Source: Erpobdella octoculata
Taxonomy: Eukaryota > Annelida > Clitellata > Hirudinida > Erpobdellidae
Direction of reading: 5' to 3'
DNA: 64,000 nucleotides
NCBI GenBank assembly: GCA_963978895.1
Contig: OZ022242.1
Coordinates: forward strand, 26,640,424-26,704,423
Both the position numbers and the translations under genes were made by a program. This document shows, one piece after another, positions 1 through 10,163 of the stretch; the stretch's first letter is position 1, and each line of letters opens with the position of its first letter. The notes below the pieces were generated by a model. The model was not told the origin of the DNA. It ran no database searches and worked only from the letters and a program-made list of their open reading frames with translations.

Positions 1-1235
1 ATTCAAGGACCTGATGAAAGATCTTGAACCTCGTTACACGGTTCCCATTCCTTCAACATTTTCTCGCACCGTCATTCCAGAAATGTATCAACAGGTGAGG
101 AACAAGTTAGAAAGGGAAATCAGTCAAGCAAAATACATTTGCTTCACGAGTGACATCTGGACCAGTATGAATAATCTGAATGCCTTTCTTAGTTTTACTG
201 CACATTGGATTGACGATTCCTGGAATACACAATTTGAGCTGCTTCAACTCCGGCGAATGGAAGGCAGTCATACTGGAGAGATGATTGCAATGGAAATGAG
301 ATCGATTCTGGAAGACTGGGACATCCTGGACAACCGTCGTGGTATCTTAGTGCGTGACAATGGAACAAGCATGGTGAAAACAGCACGGATTGCATCTTTG
401 TCCGACCTTAGCTGCTATATCCACTCTATGCAGTTGGTCATCGTGGCTGGATTGAAAGCACAGCAAGCCGTTATAGAAATGATAGCCGTCGGTCGAGCTC
501 TTGTTGGTCATTTTCGTCACTCCACAAAAGCTACGGAAGCTCTGAAGATTATTCAGCAGACTCTGAATACAGATTCAATGCCTCATCCACAACATCGGCT
601 CATCCAAGACATTACGACGCGATGGAATTCGACATTTTACATGCCCGAGCGACTTTTTGAACAACGGAGAGCTGTTGCATTGTATTGCCAGAATGTCCCG
701 CAGGTCACCAACCTCAACGCAACTCAGTGGAATTTGGCGGAAAAAGTTATTTCGCAGAGCCACTCCATCCTCGTACAAGCACACCACTTGATGCTACATT
801 TTATTGGAAGTCTCAAACTGCAAAATTTCCAAATCTTGCATTATGTGCAAGAAAGTTTTTGACGACACCGCCCTCTAGCGTCGACAGTGAGCAAGTTTTT
901 AGCACTACTGGTTTGATTTGCTTGGACAACCGATCCTGCTTGTCATCAAAGAAGACTGAATATCTTCTATTCATAAAAGCTAATGAGAAACGTAGTTAAA
1001 TTGGTATACTCTTTTATAAGTAAAGATTAGGATATTTTTCGATTGGATTGGACAGTAGACACCAGTAAAGGAATAAAATAATTGTTCTGTAATAAATAAA
1101 CAAAAATGAAGTGCATATTATTATATTATGAGTTTATAAAACAAGGACCCGGACCCGGACTCGGAATTTTCGGGTAATGGCTCTGAAGACCCGGACTCGG
1201 ACCCGGAACGAAATTTTAGACCCGGCTATGCCCTA
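1..1235 (+). mobile_element. hAT transposon, right part (left end outside window)
   Basis: The block holds a broken hAT transposase and ends in a GC-rich subterminal region (1143-1235) of repeated GACCCGGAC motifs closing with GGCTATGCCCTA. This looks like a hAT terminal inverted repeat starting TAGGGCATAGCC when read inward. The left terminus and target duplication are outside the window, so the family call rests on the protein. The element borders a (TATG)n run. Confidence 0.7.
14..999 (+). pseudogene. hAT transposase fragment (ZBED/Tam3-type), internally deleted
   Basis: A 282-codon frame (14-862) matches the hAT catalytic core: TSDIWTS (first catalytic Asp region), then RDNGTSMVKTA (second region), then TTRWNSTFYM. 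A second frame (839-999) holds the C-terminal dimerisation (hATC) signature TPPSSVDSEQVFSTTGLIC. The two frames overlap out of phase, and the long stretch that normally separates RW from hATC is missing, so an internal deletion plus frameshift has inactivated the gene. Full-length family members have about 600-700 residues and an N-terminal BED finger, which would lie off the left edge. Domesticated ZBED genes resemble this family, but the deletion argues against domestication here. Confidence 0.85.
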
Positions 1236-1454
1236 GTATGTATGTATGTATGTGTCTGTGTGTATGTGTGTGTGTCTTTGTTTGTCTGTATGTATGTATG
1301 TATGTATGTATGCAGTATCGGATCTATGAAGGGGCAACTGAGAGCGAGAGAGTGACCGGGAAAGTGACCGGGAGCGCAAGCGGGGAAGGAAATGGGAGCA
1401 CGAGACAAACATAAAAACCTCTAAAAACCCCAAAAACGCCGGGTACCCCGCTAG
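1236..1454 (+). repeat. (TATG)n run and Helitron family-1 3' end
   Basis: A degenerate TATG microsatellite is followed by GGGAGCGAGA-type minisatellite and the terminal block AACGCCGGGTACCCCGCTAG (ends 1454). The same CTAG-terminated end occurs at 23797, 33629, 41099, 41937, 45734 and 55977. Only the 3' end is recognised. Confidence 0.6.
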
Positions 1455-1880
1455 TTACTGTATAAAATACTCAATGGTTAGATGTAATAATGCGAGCGCG
1501 AGCTTAGAAGTAGACTATTGTGAAAATTCACGATAGACAGGCTTACAAGGTAGACGGTAGACTACTGGCTTACAAAGTGGACCATTGTAAGAATATTGAT
1601 AGACATGAAGAGGATGTCTTGAGCTTCTTTGCAAATAATTCTCTGTCTATTGTGAGTTTAATGTCCACAAGCAATTTGTTCTCGACTTTCGGTGCGGCAA
1701 CAGAGAAAACTCTCTTCAAAAAGCCCAGTTTGTCAGAGGAATGACTAAATCATGCCTTCTTCCAGAACATACTGCTGTCTAACCAGGGATGTGCACCACA
1801 GCAGTGGATAGTTCAGTCAGGTATGAAGGCACCTGACCATAGATAATATTGGTGAACGAGGAGAGAATGTTAAAGTTAAT
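1455..1880. other. no recognisable gene
   Basis: A 74-codon frame at 1520-1744 has no motif I recognise. Two near-repeats of AGGCTTACAAGGTAGAC occur at its start. The rest is unique-looking AT-rich DNA. Confidence 0.4.
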
Positions 1881-1884
1881 TTGT

Positions 1885-2215
1885 TCAGTGATCGGTAACT
1901 AGTGAAGTTCACGTTGAGCCTGCGACACATGAGAATGATGTTTGAGGCCCATAACAAATCGAGCAACAGGACTTAGATCTCTCTGAAATGCCGGTAGCTG
2001 AGCATGGATGGAGTCATGGAGTTGCAGTAATCCTACCTTGTAATTACTCTGAAGAATGACTGTTTTATCAAAGTAAGCTATTAGTTCACTATCAACAAAC
2101 ATTTTTGAAATTAAACTGAGGTTCGAGATTGGCCGATATAAGTTGAGGTCTCGTATATCTGGCGACCATTTCCTAAGAACAGGATGTTTGACCACTCTCT
2201 TGTATAAAATTTTAT
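1885..2215 (-). pseudogene. LINE reverse transcriptase remnant, deleted
   Basis: Read on the minus strand, the frame gives VVKHPVLRKWSPD then LNLYRPISNLSLISKMF, the N-terminal RT motif of CR1/L2-like LINEs (LKNYRPISNLSFISK). It then passes, with the catalytic YADD core missing, into a thumb-like block ending ARFVMGLKHHSHVSQAQREL, which resembles the RLV..L.RFDHVT..L..LHWLP region of the same LINEs. About 200 residues between the blocks are gone. It lies downstream of the lipase exon at 2348 in that gene's orientation, presumably in its next intron. Confidence 0.7.
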
Positions 2216-2347
2216 TACTGCTTGCCCTGTATCACACAGAAATGGTTTAGTTAATTCAGACATGTAAATTTATAATAACATTTTTTATTCTAATTCAATT
2301 AAGGGCAGAATGGGTTATTAAATATGGATTGCAAAACTTAAGCTTAC

Positions 2348-2500
2348 TAAGTTGGCATTGTTACTGTCAAGTCCCCCCTTTAGAATTACAGTTTGACAGA
2401 TATCTTTGAAAAAGAATTTGTCACACAGTCGACCAGCAATCCAAGTAGTAATGCAATTTAAAGGAAGAAATTCATGAATTCCTAGCACTTTGAAGAGCAT
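2348..2500 (-). CDS. acid lipase family gene, coding exon 6
   Basis: This is the last exon visible in the window (residues 241-291 of the joined product). It begins after the acceptor TTTGATTTCAG and ends at the donor GTAAGC. The peptide MLFKVLGIHEFLPLN and the cysteine-containing stretch LCDKFFFKDICQTVI align with the lid/cap region of lysosomal and gastric lipases (LFKALFGDHEFLPS and its following Cys residues). At 153 nt it is in phase 0 at both ends. The exons with the catalytic Asp and His must lie left of position 1, because no matching sequence was found in 1-2347. Confidence 0.85.
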
Positions 2501-2751
2501 CTGAAATCAAACAGCCCAAAAAATATTATCATTTCATAAAATACATTGTAGATTCTTCGATCTAACTTTCAGATAGATGCTCATTTCACACAAAAATTAT
2601 ATGTTAGATCACAAGCCCATCAGTAAACAGGGCAGATACATTTACCATTATTGTGGACACACACAACAGTGCAGATAATTTACCCTCTGGTGCACAACTT
2701 TATAACCCTCAACAGAGTTTTATTCAATTTTGAAAGCAAAGAATTAGTTAC

Positions 2752-2844
2752 CTCAGGTATTTCAGCAGATTCTGCCAAATATTTGAAAAACCCATCTATG
2801 TGACCAACCATTGCAACTGGGGCCAATCCTATAAATCTCTTCAC
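2752..2844 (-). CDS. acid lipase family gene, coding exon 5
   Basis: This 93-nt exon (31 codons, residues 210-240) lies between acceptor TTGAACAG and donor GTAACT. Its peptide VKRFIGLAPVAMVGHIDG matches the conserved strand after the nucleophile elbow of acid lipases (TFYALAPVATVKHT in mammals). It is too short for simple reading-frame searches and was recovered by splice-phase continuity: exon 4 ends in phase 0 and so does this one. The intron to exon 6 is only 251 bp, the only compact intron in the gene. Confidence 0.85.
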
Positions 2845-2907
2845 CTGTTCAATTATATTAACTTAAATTTATATGAAGCATGTTTTTCATTGGCAATTTC
2901 TAAATAA

Positions 2908-3230
2908 AAAATTTTTTTTTTTAATTTTAAACAATGTTTATATATAAATGTACTAAAAACTTTAAAAAAATATTAAAGTGTACTGAATCAAATTTTTCAA
3001 ACCAAACTTCTTTGCTTTGTTTGGAAGATGAAAGCGTTGGGCATTAGTGAATATATATAGACTTGCAATAACTATAATCTGCGATCTATATATTCGACTA
3101 ACACCCCAACGCTTTTATCTTCAGAACAAAGCAAAAACGTTTGGTTCGAAAATGTTATTTAGTGCACTTGAACATTATTTTTAACTTTGTAGTACATTTA
3201 CATATAAGCATTGTTTAAATTTAATAGTTA
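2908..3230. mobile_element. palindromic MITE (about 320 bp)
   Basis: Two imperfect arms of about 150 bp face each other around 3065. The left arm contains CAAACCAAAC, GCTTTGTTTGGAAGATGAAA and AGCGTTGGG. The right arm has the same words inverted (CCCCAACGCTTTTATCTTC, GTTTGGTTCG). It lies in lipase intron 4, just upstream of exon 5 in the gene's orientation. I could not fix the target duplication. Confidence 0.65.
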
Positions 3231-4822
3231 ATTTTTGAAAAATTAACGATTAATTAATAGTTAATTTCGATTAAATCCAAAAATTAAAATTTATAGAGTC
3301 ATAAGTATCATTTATTAAACATATCTCCCATTCAAAAGTAAGTGGCAAAGCTATGGTAATTTGTTTTTAGTTTTTAAAATCATGATTTACTGTGTATCTT
3401 TTAATTTGTTTCGTTTGTTGCATTGCTCTAACATTTTGTTTTACAAAAAGGATTTCCAGATTGAAAAATAAATTTAAATTTATTGTTCATATTTATCGTT
3501 CCAGGATTCTGACTTCAATTATTCCTTATCCAATATTGTTCATCATGGTTTCCTAAACTGATGAGCTTGCTATCAGCCTATTGATAAATAAGAAATTTTT
3601 TCAGACAGGTAAGTTTTTTTTTATGTGACGGCATTAGCCAATTTGGTATTAATTTATTATTGACGAGTAGTTATGACTATAAGACTGAATTAATTTATCG
3701 GTCTTATTTTATTTTTTACTTTTCAGAGGAAACTAGAAAATTATATTTTAAAGAAAATCTTACATGCAACACCGATTTATGGTAAAAGTTTCACTGATAT
3801 ATGAGGTGAATGAAATTTGAAAGAAATGAAAGCAAGTGCAGTATTTTTGTGTTTCAACAAAATCATGAACAAAGTTCTCAAGCAAACACGTCAATCTGCT
3901 GCTGTTTTCTTTAATTTATAATTGCATCATCAGCGTAACTCCCTTAAGCAAGGAGTTCACTCGCATTGCTAAAAGGGTAGGCGCCTATAAATGGCTGCCT
4001 CTGCAAGTACCCTTTCTCGCCTTCGAGCAAGACTTGTCTTGGAAAAGGCGTTGTGAAAGAGAGAGAGAGAGAGAGAGAAAATCATGTGCTAAATAAAAGT
4101 GTTACTCTTCGATTGTTCCAAATCGATGATCTCCGAAAATTCTGGGTCAATTGCTTTGACATTCTGACATAACAAGAATGTTTTTACTATTTACTGGGAA
4201 CTCCGACTCCTCTGTATTAATATGCGAATGTATACATTTCTTGAAGGAAAGAAACACAACCTACCACAGGACTACTGGCTGGGAAGCCAACAGTCTACTG
4301 TATTGCACAGTTTAAGCAAAAGACAAACACAATGAAAACAAAGTTTTATTAATTTTTTTTATTAATCAATCAAGTGGCTGGATAGTAGCAGCTTTCTCCT
4401 TTGTGTGCTTATCTGCAGTGCTTCTTCACGGTCACTTAACGTGTTCGTTTTGCAGTTACGTGAGGCACCGTTGATCATCATCTCTTACAGTAGAGAAGTC
4501 ATTAATTATAACTTTTTGTGAATTGGGACATTTAAACTTGCGTTTTTTTTAATTCCAATCTGAATTTAGTAGGAGTTTTGACTGGTTGGGTTGGGTGGAT
4601 TGTCACATGTGGATAGTTTGGATTACATGTCCTTAAGAGTAACCAAAGCACTACAGTGTATGGTAGGGAAGGCCCAAAGCATGAATAGAGTTTTTTTAAC
4701 AATTTTTTCTCTAATATTTAATAAATGCAGTTTTTTTCTCTTTTTTTTAGTAGGAGTCGGTGCATTGTTTGCCGACTCCGACTCCAGGTACCCAAAATTT
4801 CCCTAGACTCTGACTCCACAGC
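3231..4822. other. intron sequence without recognisable gene
   Basis: AT-rich DNA in lipase intron 4 with a (GA)n tract at 4057-4078. The end (4740-4822) is rich in GACTCCGACTCC and finishes ACTCCACAGCCCTG, which looks like a hAT terminal repeat (CAGGGCTGTGGAGTC inverted). A matching left end was not found. Confidence 0.4.
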
Positions 4823-4826
4823 CCTG

Positions 4827-5440
4827 GGTCCAACCGATTACAGTTCAACTCGTCAAAAACTGAATTGATTTGGTTCTCTTCTTCTCGGATGCTTGCTCAA
4901 CTCGACAACGACCCGTTCCTGGTCTGTTCCGACCTTGTCTAGCCTGTCGGTGTGGTGCATGACCTCGGACTACAACTCGACAGCGGCCTGACATTGGTTC
5001 CACAAATCACCAAGGTCATTCGAACCTGCTTCGGGGTGCTGCGGCGAATTCGCTCCGTCATCAGATCGCTTTCGCGTGGAGTCGCATGCATGCTAGTCCA
5101 GTCGTTCATCCTGTCACATGTAGACTATTGCAATGCCACATTTGCTGGACTACCGCAGCGTGAAATTGCAAGGCTAGAGGCTGTCGTCAATGCCGCTGCA
5201 CGGCTCGTTGGTGGCATCGGTAGGTACGACCACATCACCCCAGGTCGGTGCGACCAGCTTCATGTTCTTAAAATAAAAGAACGCATTTAATTCAAACTCT
5301 GTCTCCTTGTCTACCAATGCCTCTGCGGGTTAGCACCACTGTACCTTTGACGTCACATAAAACCCCTAGCCGATGACTCCAGCCGTCTTCAACTTCGGTC
5401 CTCCAAAACATTCGTTCCGTCTAAAATAATACATAGTTAT
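4827..5440 (+). pseudogene. L2/CR1-like LINE fragment (RT C-terminus)
   Basis: The frame from 4827 carries LQFNSSKTELIWF, then a stop, then VHDLGLQLDSGLTLVPQITK and HVDYCNATFAGLP, NAAARLVGG and YDHITPG. These are the standard post-palm and thumb motifs of L2/CR1 LINEs (NxxKTE..; RDLGV..D; RLDYCNALL.GLP; NAAARLV; DHIT..L..LHWLP). A stop at 5288-5290 breaks the frame, after which FKLCLLVYQCLCGLAPLYL follows in phase. It is truncated at its 5' end and inactive. The nearly complete relative is at 57.2-60.8 kb. Confidence 0.85.
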
Positions 5441-6087
5441 TCTATGACAGTCTTTGGCAGTTTGAAGTAGTTGAGCGTCTATTGCTGGCACTTCGCCAAC
5501 TAAGGCTTGGCTTCTACGAGAAACTTGTCTTATCTTTGCAACTCTTGCCTCTTCGAACGAGAATCGTGTGCCATGGATAACTGCCTTTACACTTTGCGCA
5601 AGTCTATCAGTGTAGATCCAAACATTTTCAAAGTGCTCTTTATTTCTACATTTATGGAGAGTGTCTCTGGTTGCTATGGCTGTTTTCTTGGCTGTTATCA
5701 GGTCAACAGTTTATCCCTGCAAATATCTGCTGAGACTATTTGTGTTTCATAGTATTATTTTTAATACAACCTGAACAAAAAATCAAAGTCACATATTGCA
5801 GTGGTCACAGGTGTACTGCTTATATACGTTTTGGGATCGTGATCATCTCTCAAAGTAAGCAAGGCCGTTTTGATATTAGGCAACTGCTCAATCACGGTTT
5901 TTACGGATTCATATATCTACATGACCACCAGGTCAAACTTTGAGATTTAAGTGTTTGTGACATATTTTCACTGTTGAACGTAACGCTATGTAAAACAGTG
6001 TGTCTTTTAGGACTAGCCTCCAGAAAGTTGTACAGACTTTTAATAGCACCTAAAGCTTTGCGGACTGGTATTTTAAACAGTTTCGTC
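5441..6087. other. no recognisable gene
   Basis: Frames at 5507-5752 and 5740-5943 have no motif I recognise and no splice context supporting them. Confidence 0.35.
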
Positions 6088-6159
6088 CAAATTTTCAGCC
6101 CATTTTGACCGAATTTTTGACCAAAACTCGCCAGCCCCCCCCCCCCGCCTCGTACACTA

Positions 6160-6206
<47 letters not shown>

Positions 6207-6268
6207 CGTACGAGGCGGGGGGGGGTTGGCGAGTTTCGGTCAAAAATTTGGTCAAAATGGGCTGAAAA
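6088..6268. repeat. inverted repeat around (TA)n
   Basis: Arms of about 65-75 bp (6088-6165 and 6203-6268) are nearly exact reverse complements, including TTTTCAGCCCATTTTGACC, a poly-C/poly-G run and CCTCGTAC. They surround about 40 bp of (TA)n and would form a long hairpin. Confidence 0.8.
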
Positions 6269-6280
6269 TATATATATATA

Positions 6281-7151
6281 TTTGTAGGCTCTTGAAACAT
6301 TTCAATGCAGTGTTTCACTTCGCAAAAAATTACTTATCTGGCAGCAGACTAGCTGTCGAGTCGAGCCGAAGTAAGGAGTTCTGAGCCTATCATAGTCGTA
6401 GTCTAATGTTAAGTAGCTCCGAAAGACCTGAGACTTCTAGCCATCATTTTTTGGTGATGGTCGGTGGCTCAGTTGGTAAGAGCGCTTGCATTTAGGCGAG
6501 GCGGTGTTGCCGTAGACACGTGGGTTCGATTCCTAGTAGAGTCTTATAAATATTTGCGTTACTTGTGGTGACAGTTAGTCATCCTATTTGTAGGCTCTTG
6601 AAACATTTCAACGCAGTGTTTCACTTCGCAAAAAATTACCTATCTGGCAGCAGACTAGCTGTCGAGTCGAGCCGAAGTAAGGAGTTCTGAGCCTATCATA
6701 GTCGTAGTCTAATGTTAAGTAGCTCCGAAAGACTGAGACTTCTAGCCATCATTTTTTGGTGATGGTCGGTGGCTCAGTTGGTAAGAGCACTTGCATATAG
6801 GCGAGGCGGTGTTGCCGTAGACACGTGGGTTCGATTCCTAGTAGAGTCTTATAAATATTTGCGTTACTTGTGGTGACAGTTAGTCATCCTATTTGTAGGC
6901 TCTTGAAACATTTCAACTCAGTGTTTCACTTCGCAAAAAATTACCTATCTGGCAGCAGACTAGCTGTCGAGTCGAGCCGAAGTAAGGAGTTCTGAGCCTA
7001 TCATAGTCGTAGTCTAATGTTAAGTAGCTCCGAAAAACTGAGACTTCTAGCCATCATTTTTTGGTGATGGTCGTGGCTCAGTTGGTAAGAGCGCTTGCAT
7101 TTAGGCGAAGCGGTGTTGCCGTAGACACGTGGGTTCGATTCCTAGTAGAGT
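6281..7151 (+). repeat. three tandem ~306-bp units, each with a tRNA-like module
   Basis: Units start at 6281, 6587 and 6892 (spacing 306 and 305 bp) and are nearly identical. Each contains a Pol III-type A box (TGGCTCAGTTGG, 6465-6476 in unit 1) and a B box (GGTTCGATTCC, 6523-6533). A D-arm GCTC...GAGC and an imperfect anticodon-like stem (CTTGC/GCGAG) lie between them, with a long class-II-like variable region. Boxes are conserved in all units, but the acceptor stem does not pair well. I therefore read it as a tRNA-derived SINE or a tandem tRNA-like repeat rather than a functional tRNA. The third unit runs into an AT-rich stretch. Confidence 0.8.
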
Positions 7152-7197
7152 TTTATATATATATAAATATATGATCATTCGTAACAGCTGTTGACGT

Positions 7198-8196
7198 CCT
7201 GATTTCCTACATCTCTCCAATGTAATCTATCAATTTACATGCCCATATCACCATAACACACCAGAAGTCTACATTGGGCAGACACAAACGACATTATCTA
7301 GGCATCTCACAATGCTGATTCAAGGGGGAAATATTGCTTCTCACTTTCTAAAGGTTCATAAGATATGGTTGTCCAGAAAAACCTTGGTTGACAACACAGT
7401 TGTCATTGATCGTGAAAATGATGCTAGTCGTCTAAAGATTCGTGAAGCCCTCCACATTGTTTCCAAATAACCTACACTTAATATACAAGATGACTGTTTT
7501 GGACGTAGTTTACATTTGTTTGGAAACAGCTTGATGCGAAAAACACCAGCCAGTTTACAACACATTCGTACCCCTTTCAAAATTGGTATGCTTCCCACTG
7601 TCTTGGGGCATGTGGCGCGTTTACCAGCCAATGACGAATACCTTGAAGCGGATGATTGTAATCTACCTAACTCTGCCAGTACAACAGATTTGGTGTCTTC
7701 TTCTATTGGTGATTGTAAAGCACCTAACTTTGCCGGTACAACAGATGCGGGGTCCTCTTCGATGGTGGCATCTATTCCTTTTGTTAAAAGTTTGAAATTC
7801 AAGGTCTCATCGGAAACGAATAAACGTAGTCAAAGCCTGTGCATAGCAAAAAAATCCAATACAGCATATGCCGGCGACGGTATTGTTTTGGACAATGCTT
7901 TTTACGATTGCAGCGTTGCTGGGTCAGATGATGTCTTTGAGGGGGTTGTGAGACATGAGGTCGATGTTTGTGATGATTGTATTATGCGCCATGATAAGGT
8001 TTGTGTTGATGATGGCGGGTCTGTGGACGATGATCGTCCCTTACCTAAGAAATCGCATGTTTCTTTTCTTGGTGATAAAGAAGTGCCGATCACACATTTT
8101 TTGAGAGATGATGAATCTAGACCTGAGATAATACCAAGCTCTGGTTGTGATGTGGTTTTGCCGTTTGCGCATTTGGTAAATCATGATAATATTTAA
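7198..8196 (+). pseudogene. Penelope-like element, C-terminal GIY-YIG endonuclease region
   Basis: The frame reads NVIYQFTCPYHH, then EVYIGQTQTTLSRHL, then NTVVIDRENDASRLKIREAL. This is the GIY-YIG endonuclease organisation seen at the C-terminus of Penelope-like reverse transcriptases (VVYxxxC; YIGxTxxxLxxRL; N-x-ILxxE...L.IrEAL). A single in-frame TAA at 7468-7470 follows; the frame then stays open for 226 codons (7516-8196) with two short repeats of LPNSASTTDLVSSS type. The reverse transcriptase domain is missing upstream. The endonuclease would nick target DNA during insertion, but this copy is truncated and broken. Confidence 0.8.
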
Positions 8197-8990
8197 CTTT
8201 GATTTTATTTCTTTTTTATTTTATTTTTGGGTTTTTTCTTTTCTTTTTATTTTATTTCTGGTTTATTTCATTTCTGTTTTAATTTATTCCTCGTTTAATT
8301 TATTTCCTCGTTTGATGTTCAAGTGATGAACCTTTATTTTTTGGAACATTGAGCTACTGACGAAATTTTGGCATTATCTTTTTAGATAGTTTAAATATTA
8401 ATAATGTACCTGTAATTTTAGTGCACCTGTTTCCAGGTGAGTTCTACGTAAACAGTTTTGTTAGCTGTCAAAGTATCGTAGCATCGGTGGTTTTAATGAA
8501 AGTTGTATTGCTGGTACGTGTCTGGAATTTTTTATTTTCTATTTTTAGCTTATATTTTAAAGGTTCTGATGATGGAACAAGCCGAAACCGGCCGGTCAAC
8601 CCCATGTTTAAATAAAGATTATATTAAAGAAGTGTTAGTGATATTTGGTGGAAAATGGAGACGATTTGAAACGTCCGTTAAAAAATGTTGCAACAGAGTA
8701 TGGGCCGTAAAGTTCAATCTGGCATGCTTAAAAGAAAATATATATATATATATATATATATTCCCGCAAGCAAGTTTCATTGAACTTTGTCGCCCATTTT
8801 GCATTCAACAGTTTCTTGTATAAACCTTGCAAAACAACAATATCTTTCCTTTCCGAAACTACACCAAGCAACGTTTTAAAATCTTTATTTTTTCCAGCTG
8901 ACTGGCCAGTTTCGGTTAATTTAACCATCTTCAGAGCTTCATTTATAATAATAAAACGGTATATATTAAAATCGAAAAAACTCTTTCTCA
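8197..8990. repeat. Penelope-type terminal repeats, head-to-head around (TA)n
   Basis: On the plus strand, 8550-8740 carries GATGATGGAACAAGCCGAAA and CCGGCCGGTC, followed by a poly-TA run. From 8760 to about 8960 a diverged reverse complement appears (CTGGCCAGTTTCGG, ATCTTCAG). Such CTGAAGATG...CGAAACTGGCC modules are typical of Penelope terminal repeats. A third copy lies at 46262-46465. The region before 8550 is T-rich with no gene. Confidence 0.55.
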
Positions 8991-9257
8991 AATTATAATA
9001 ATAAAGTTAATTAAACAGCAGTTAGTTTGTTTTCAATACATGCAGAATTAGACTAAAATCAATAAAAAAATATATATATATATCACTTTGGGGGTGAACC
9101 CCTCAAATTAAGAACTCCAGCACTAGAAATAATGAATTATCTTAAATTACTCTAGCTTAAAAAGAAAAAAAATCTGATAAATTTTCATAAAGGAATTCAC
9201 ATAACCAAAAAGTTATCAAAACTATAAATTAAATAAAAAAAGAATATTCGCAGTTAC

Positions 9258-9408
9258 CATTTGAGCAACTTGTTGATTTTCCGAAAATGAGGCTAAAGCT
9301 ACGGTAGTTCCTTGGGAATGCCCAATATAATTAATTCCCCGAGATCCTGTTTTCGTTGAAATATAGCCAAGCATAGCTGGGATGTCATACTTTGCCATTT
9401 CATCCCAA
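9258..9408 (-). CDS. acid lipase family gene, coding exon 4 (nucleophile elbow)
   Basis: This 151-nt exon (residues 159-209) lies between acceptor TTTGCTTTACAG and donor GTAACT. It encodes WDEMAKYDIPAMLGYISTKT and then INYIGHSQGTTVALASF. GHSQG is the nucleophile elbow of alpha/beta-hydrolase lipases and Ser190 in my numbering is the predicted nucleophile. DEMAKYDIPA is the hallmark of the lysosomal/gastric acid lipase family. The first base completes a Ser codon split with exon 3 (AG|T), which confirms the junction. Confidence 0.92.
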
Positions 9409-10159
9409 CTGTAAAGCAAAAAAGCATCTTTAATAATACATCTTGTTTTATGTTTTTTATCACTATACATATATCAATTTGTTTTTCACCATTAAAATTA
9501 TGTAAATACTTATTTTACAAATAATACTTAAACTTCGGCTCGCTTTTGTGAGCCAGTCCCAAGCCTGGGAAAAGAAGGAAGGAAGAAAAAAAGAATAAAA
9601 TTATGATTTGCAAAAGGAAGTGGGCGATTGGTTTACGAACATAATCCGTTCCAAGACTATGTTCGCTATCCGAATTGTTCGTTAACCGATCATCGATTTA
9701 TCACAGATTTTATGTGAAATCAATTAATTCGTTCCAGAGACCCTTAAAAATGAAATTAAAAACAAAATATGGATAATTTCTTAGAAAGTTTATGAAAAAA
9801 AATAATACATTTTTATATAGTCCTGTATATTAACCAGGCCTTTTCATTTGTCACACTTTTACTTAACTTGACTTCTCTGTCTGTCAATCTGTAGTCAAAA
9901 TTTGCAATCGATTTTAAACTAACTTCCCGATGAGCTAGAGACTTAAAAATTTAAACATACCTCCGAACTGATTAACAATTCATTCTATCAATATTTCGGA
10001 TCAATTGGACAAAATTTAATTAAATAGTTATTTGTGATATTTTCGTCAAACTATTTATTGTTTATGTAACAGAATGTGGCCTTTATATAATCGATTGATT
10101 ATATAAAAGTGTGTTTTTAAAAAACTTTGTTTTCGCTTCACTTGTTTATTTAAGGTCTT
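9409..10159. other. intron 3, pogo/Tigger-like terminal sequence
   Basis: At 9620-9745 the sequence TTTACGAACATAATCCGTTC...GTTCGCTATCCGAATTG resembles the ends of Tigger/pogo elements, where GTTCG and ATCCG words recur. A related end appears at 17886-17985 next to a Tigger transposase remnant. The rest is AT-rich with no gene. Confidence 0.4.
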
Positions 10160-10163
10160 AAAG

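Noticed and set aside
6460..6540. Functional tRNA gene (long variable arm, Leu/Ser-like)
   Set aside because: A and B boxes are good but the acceptor stem does not pair and the anticodon loop has the wrong size; a tRNA-derived repeat fits better.
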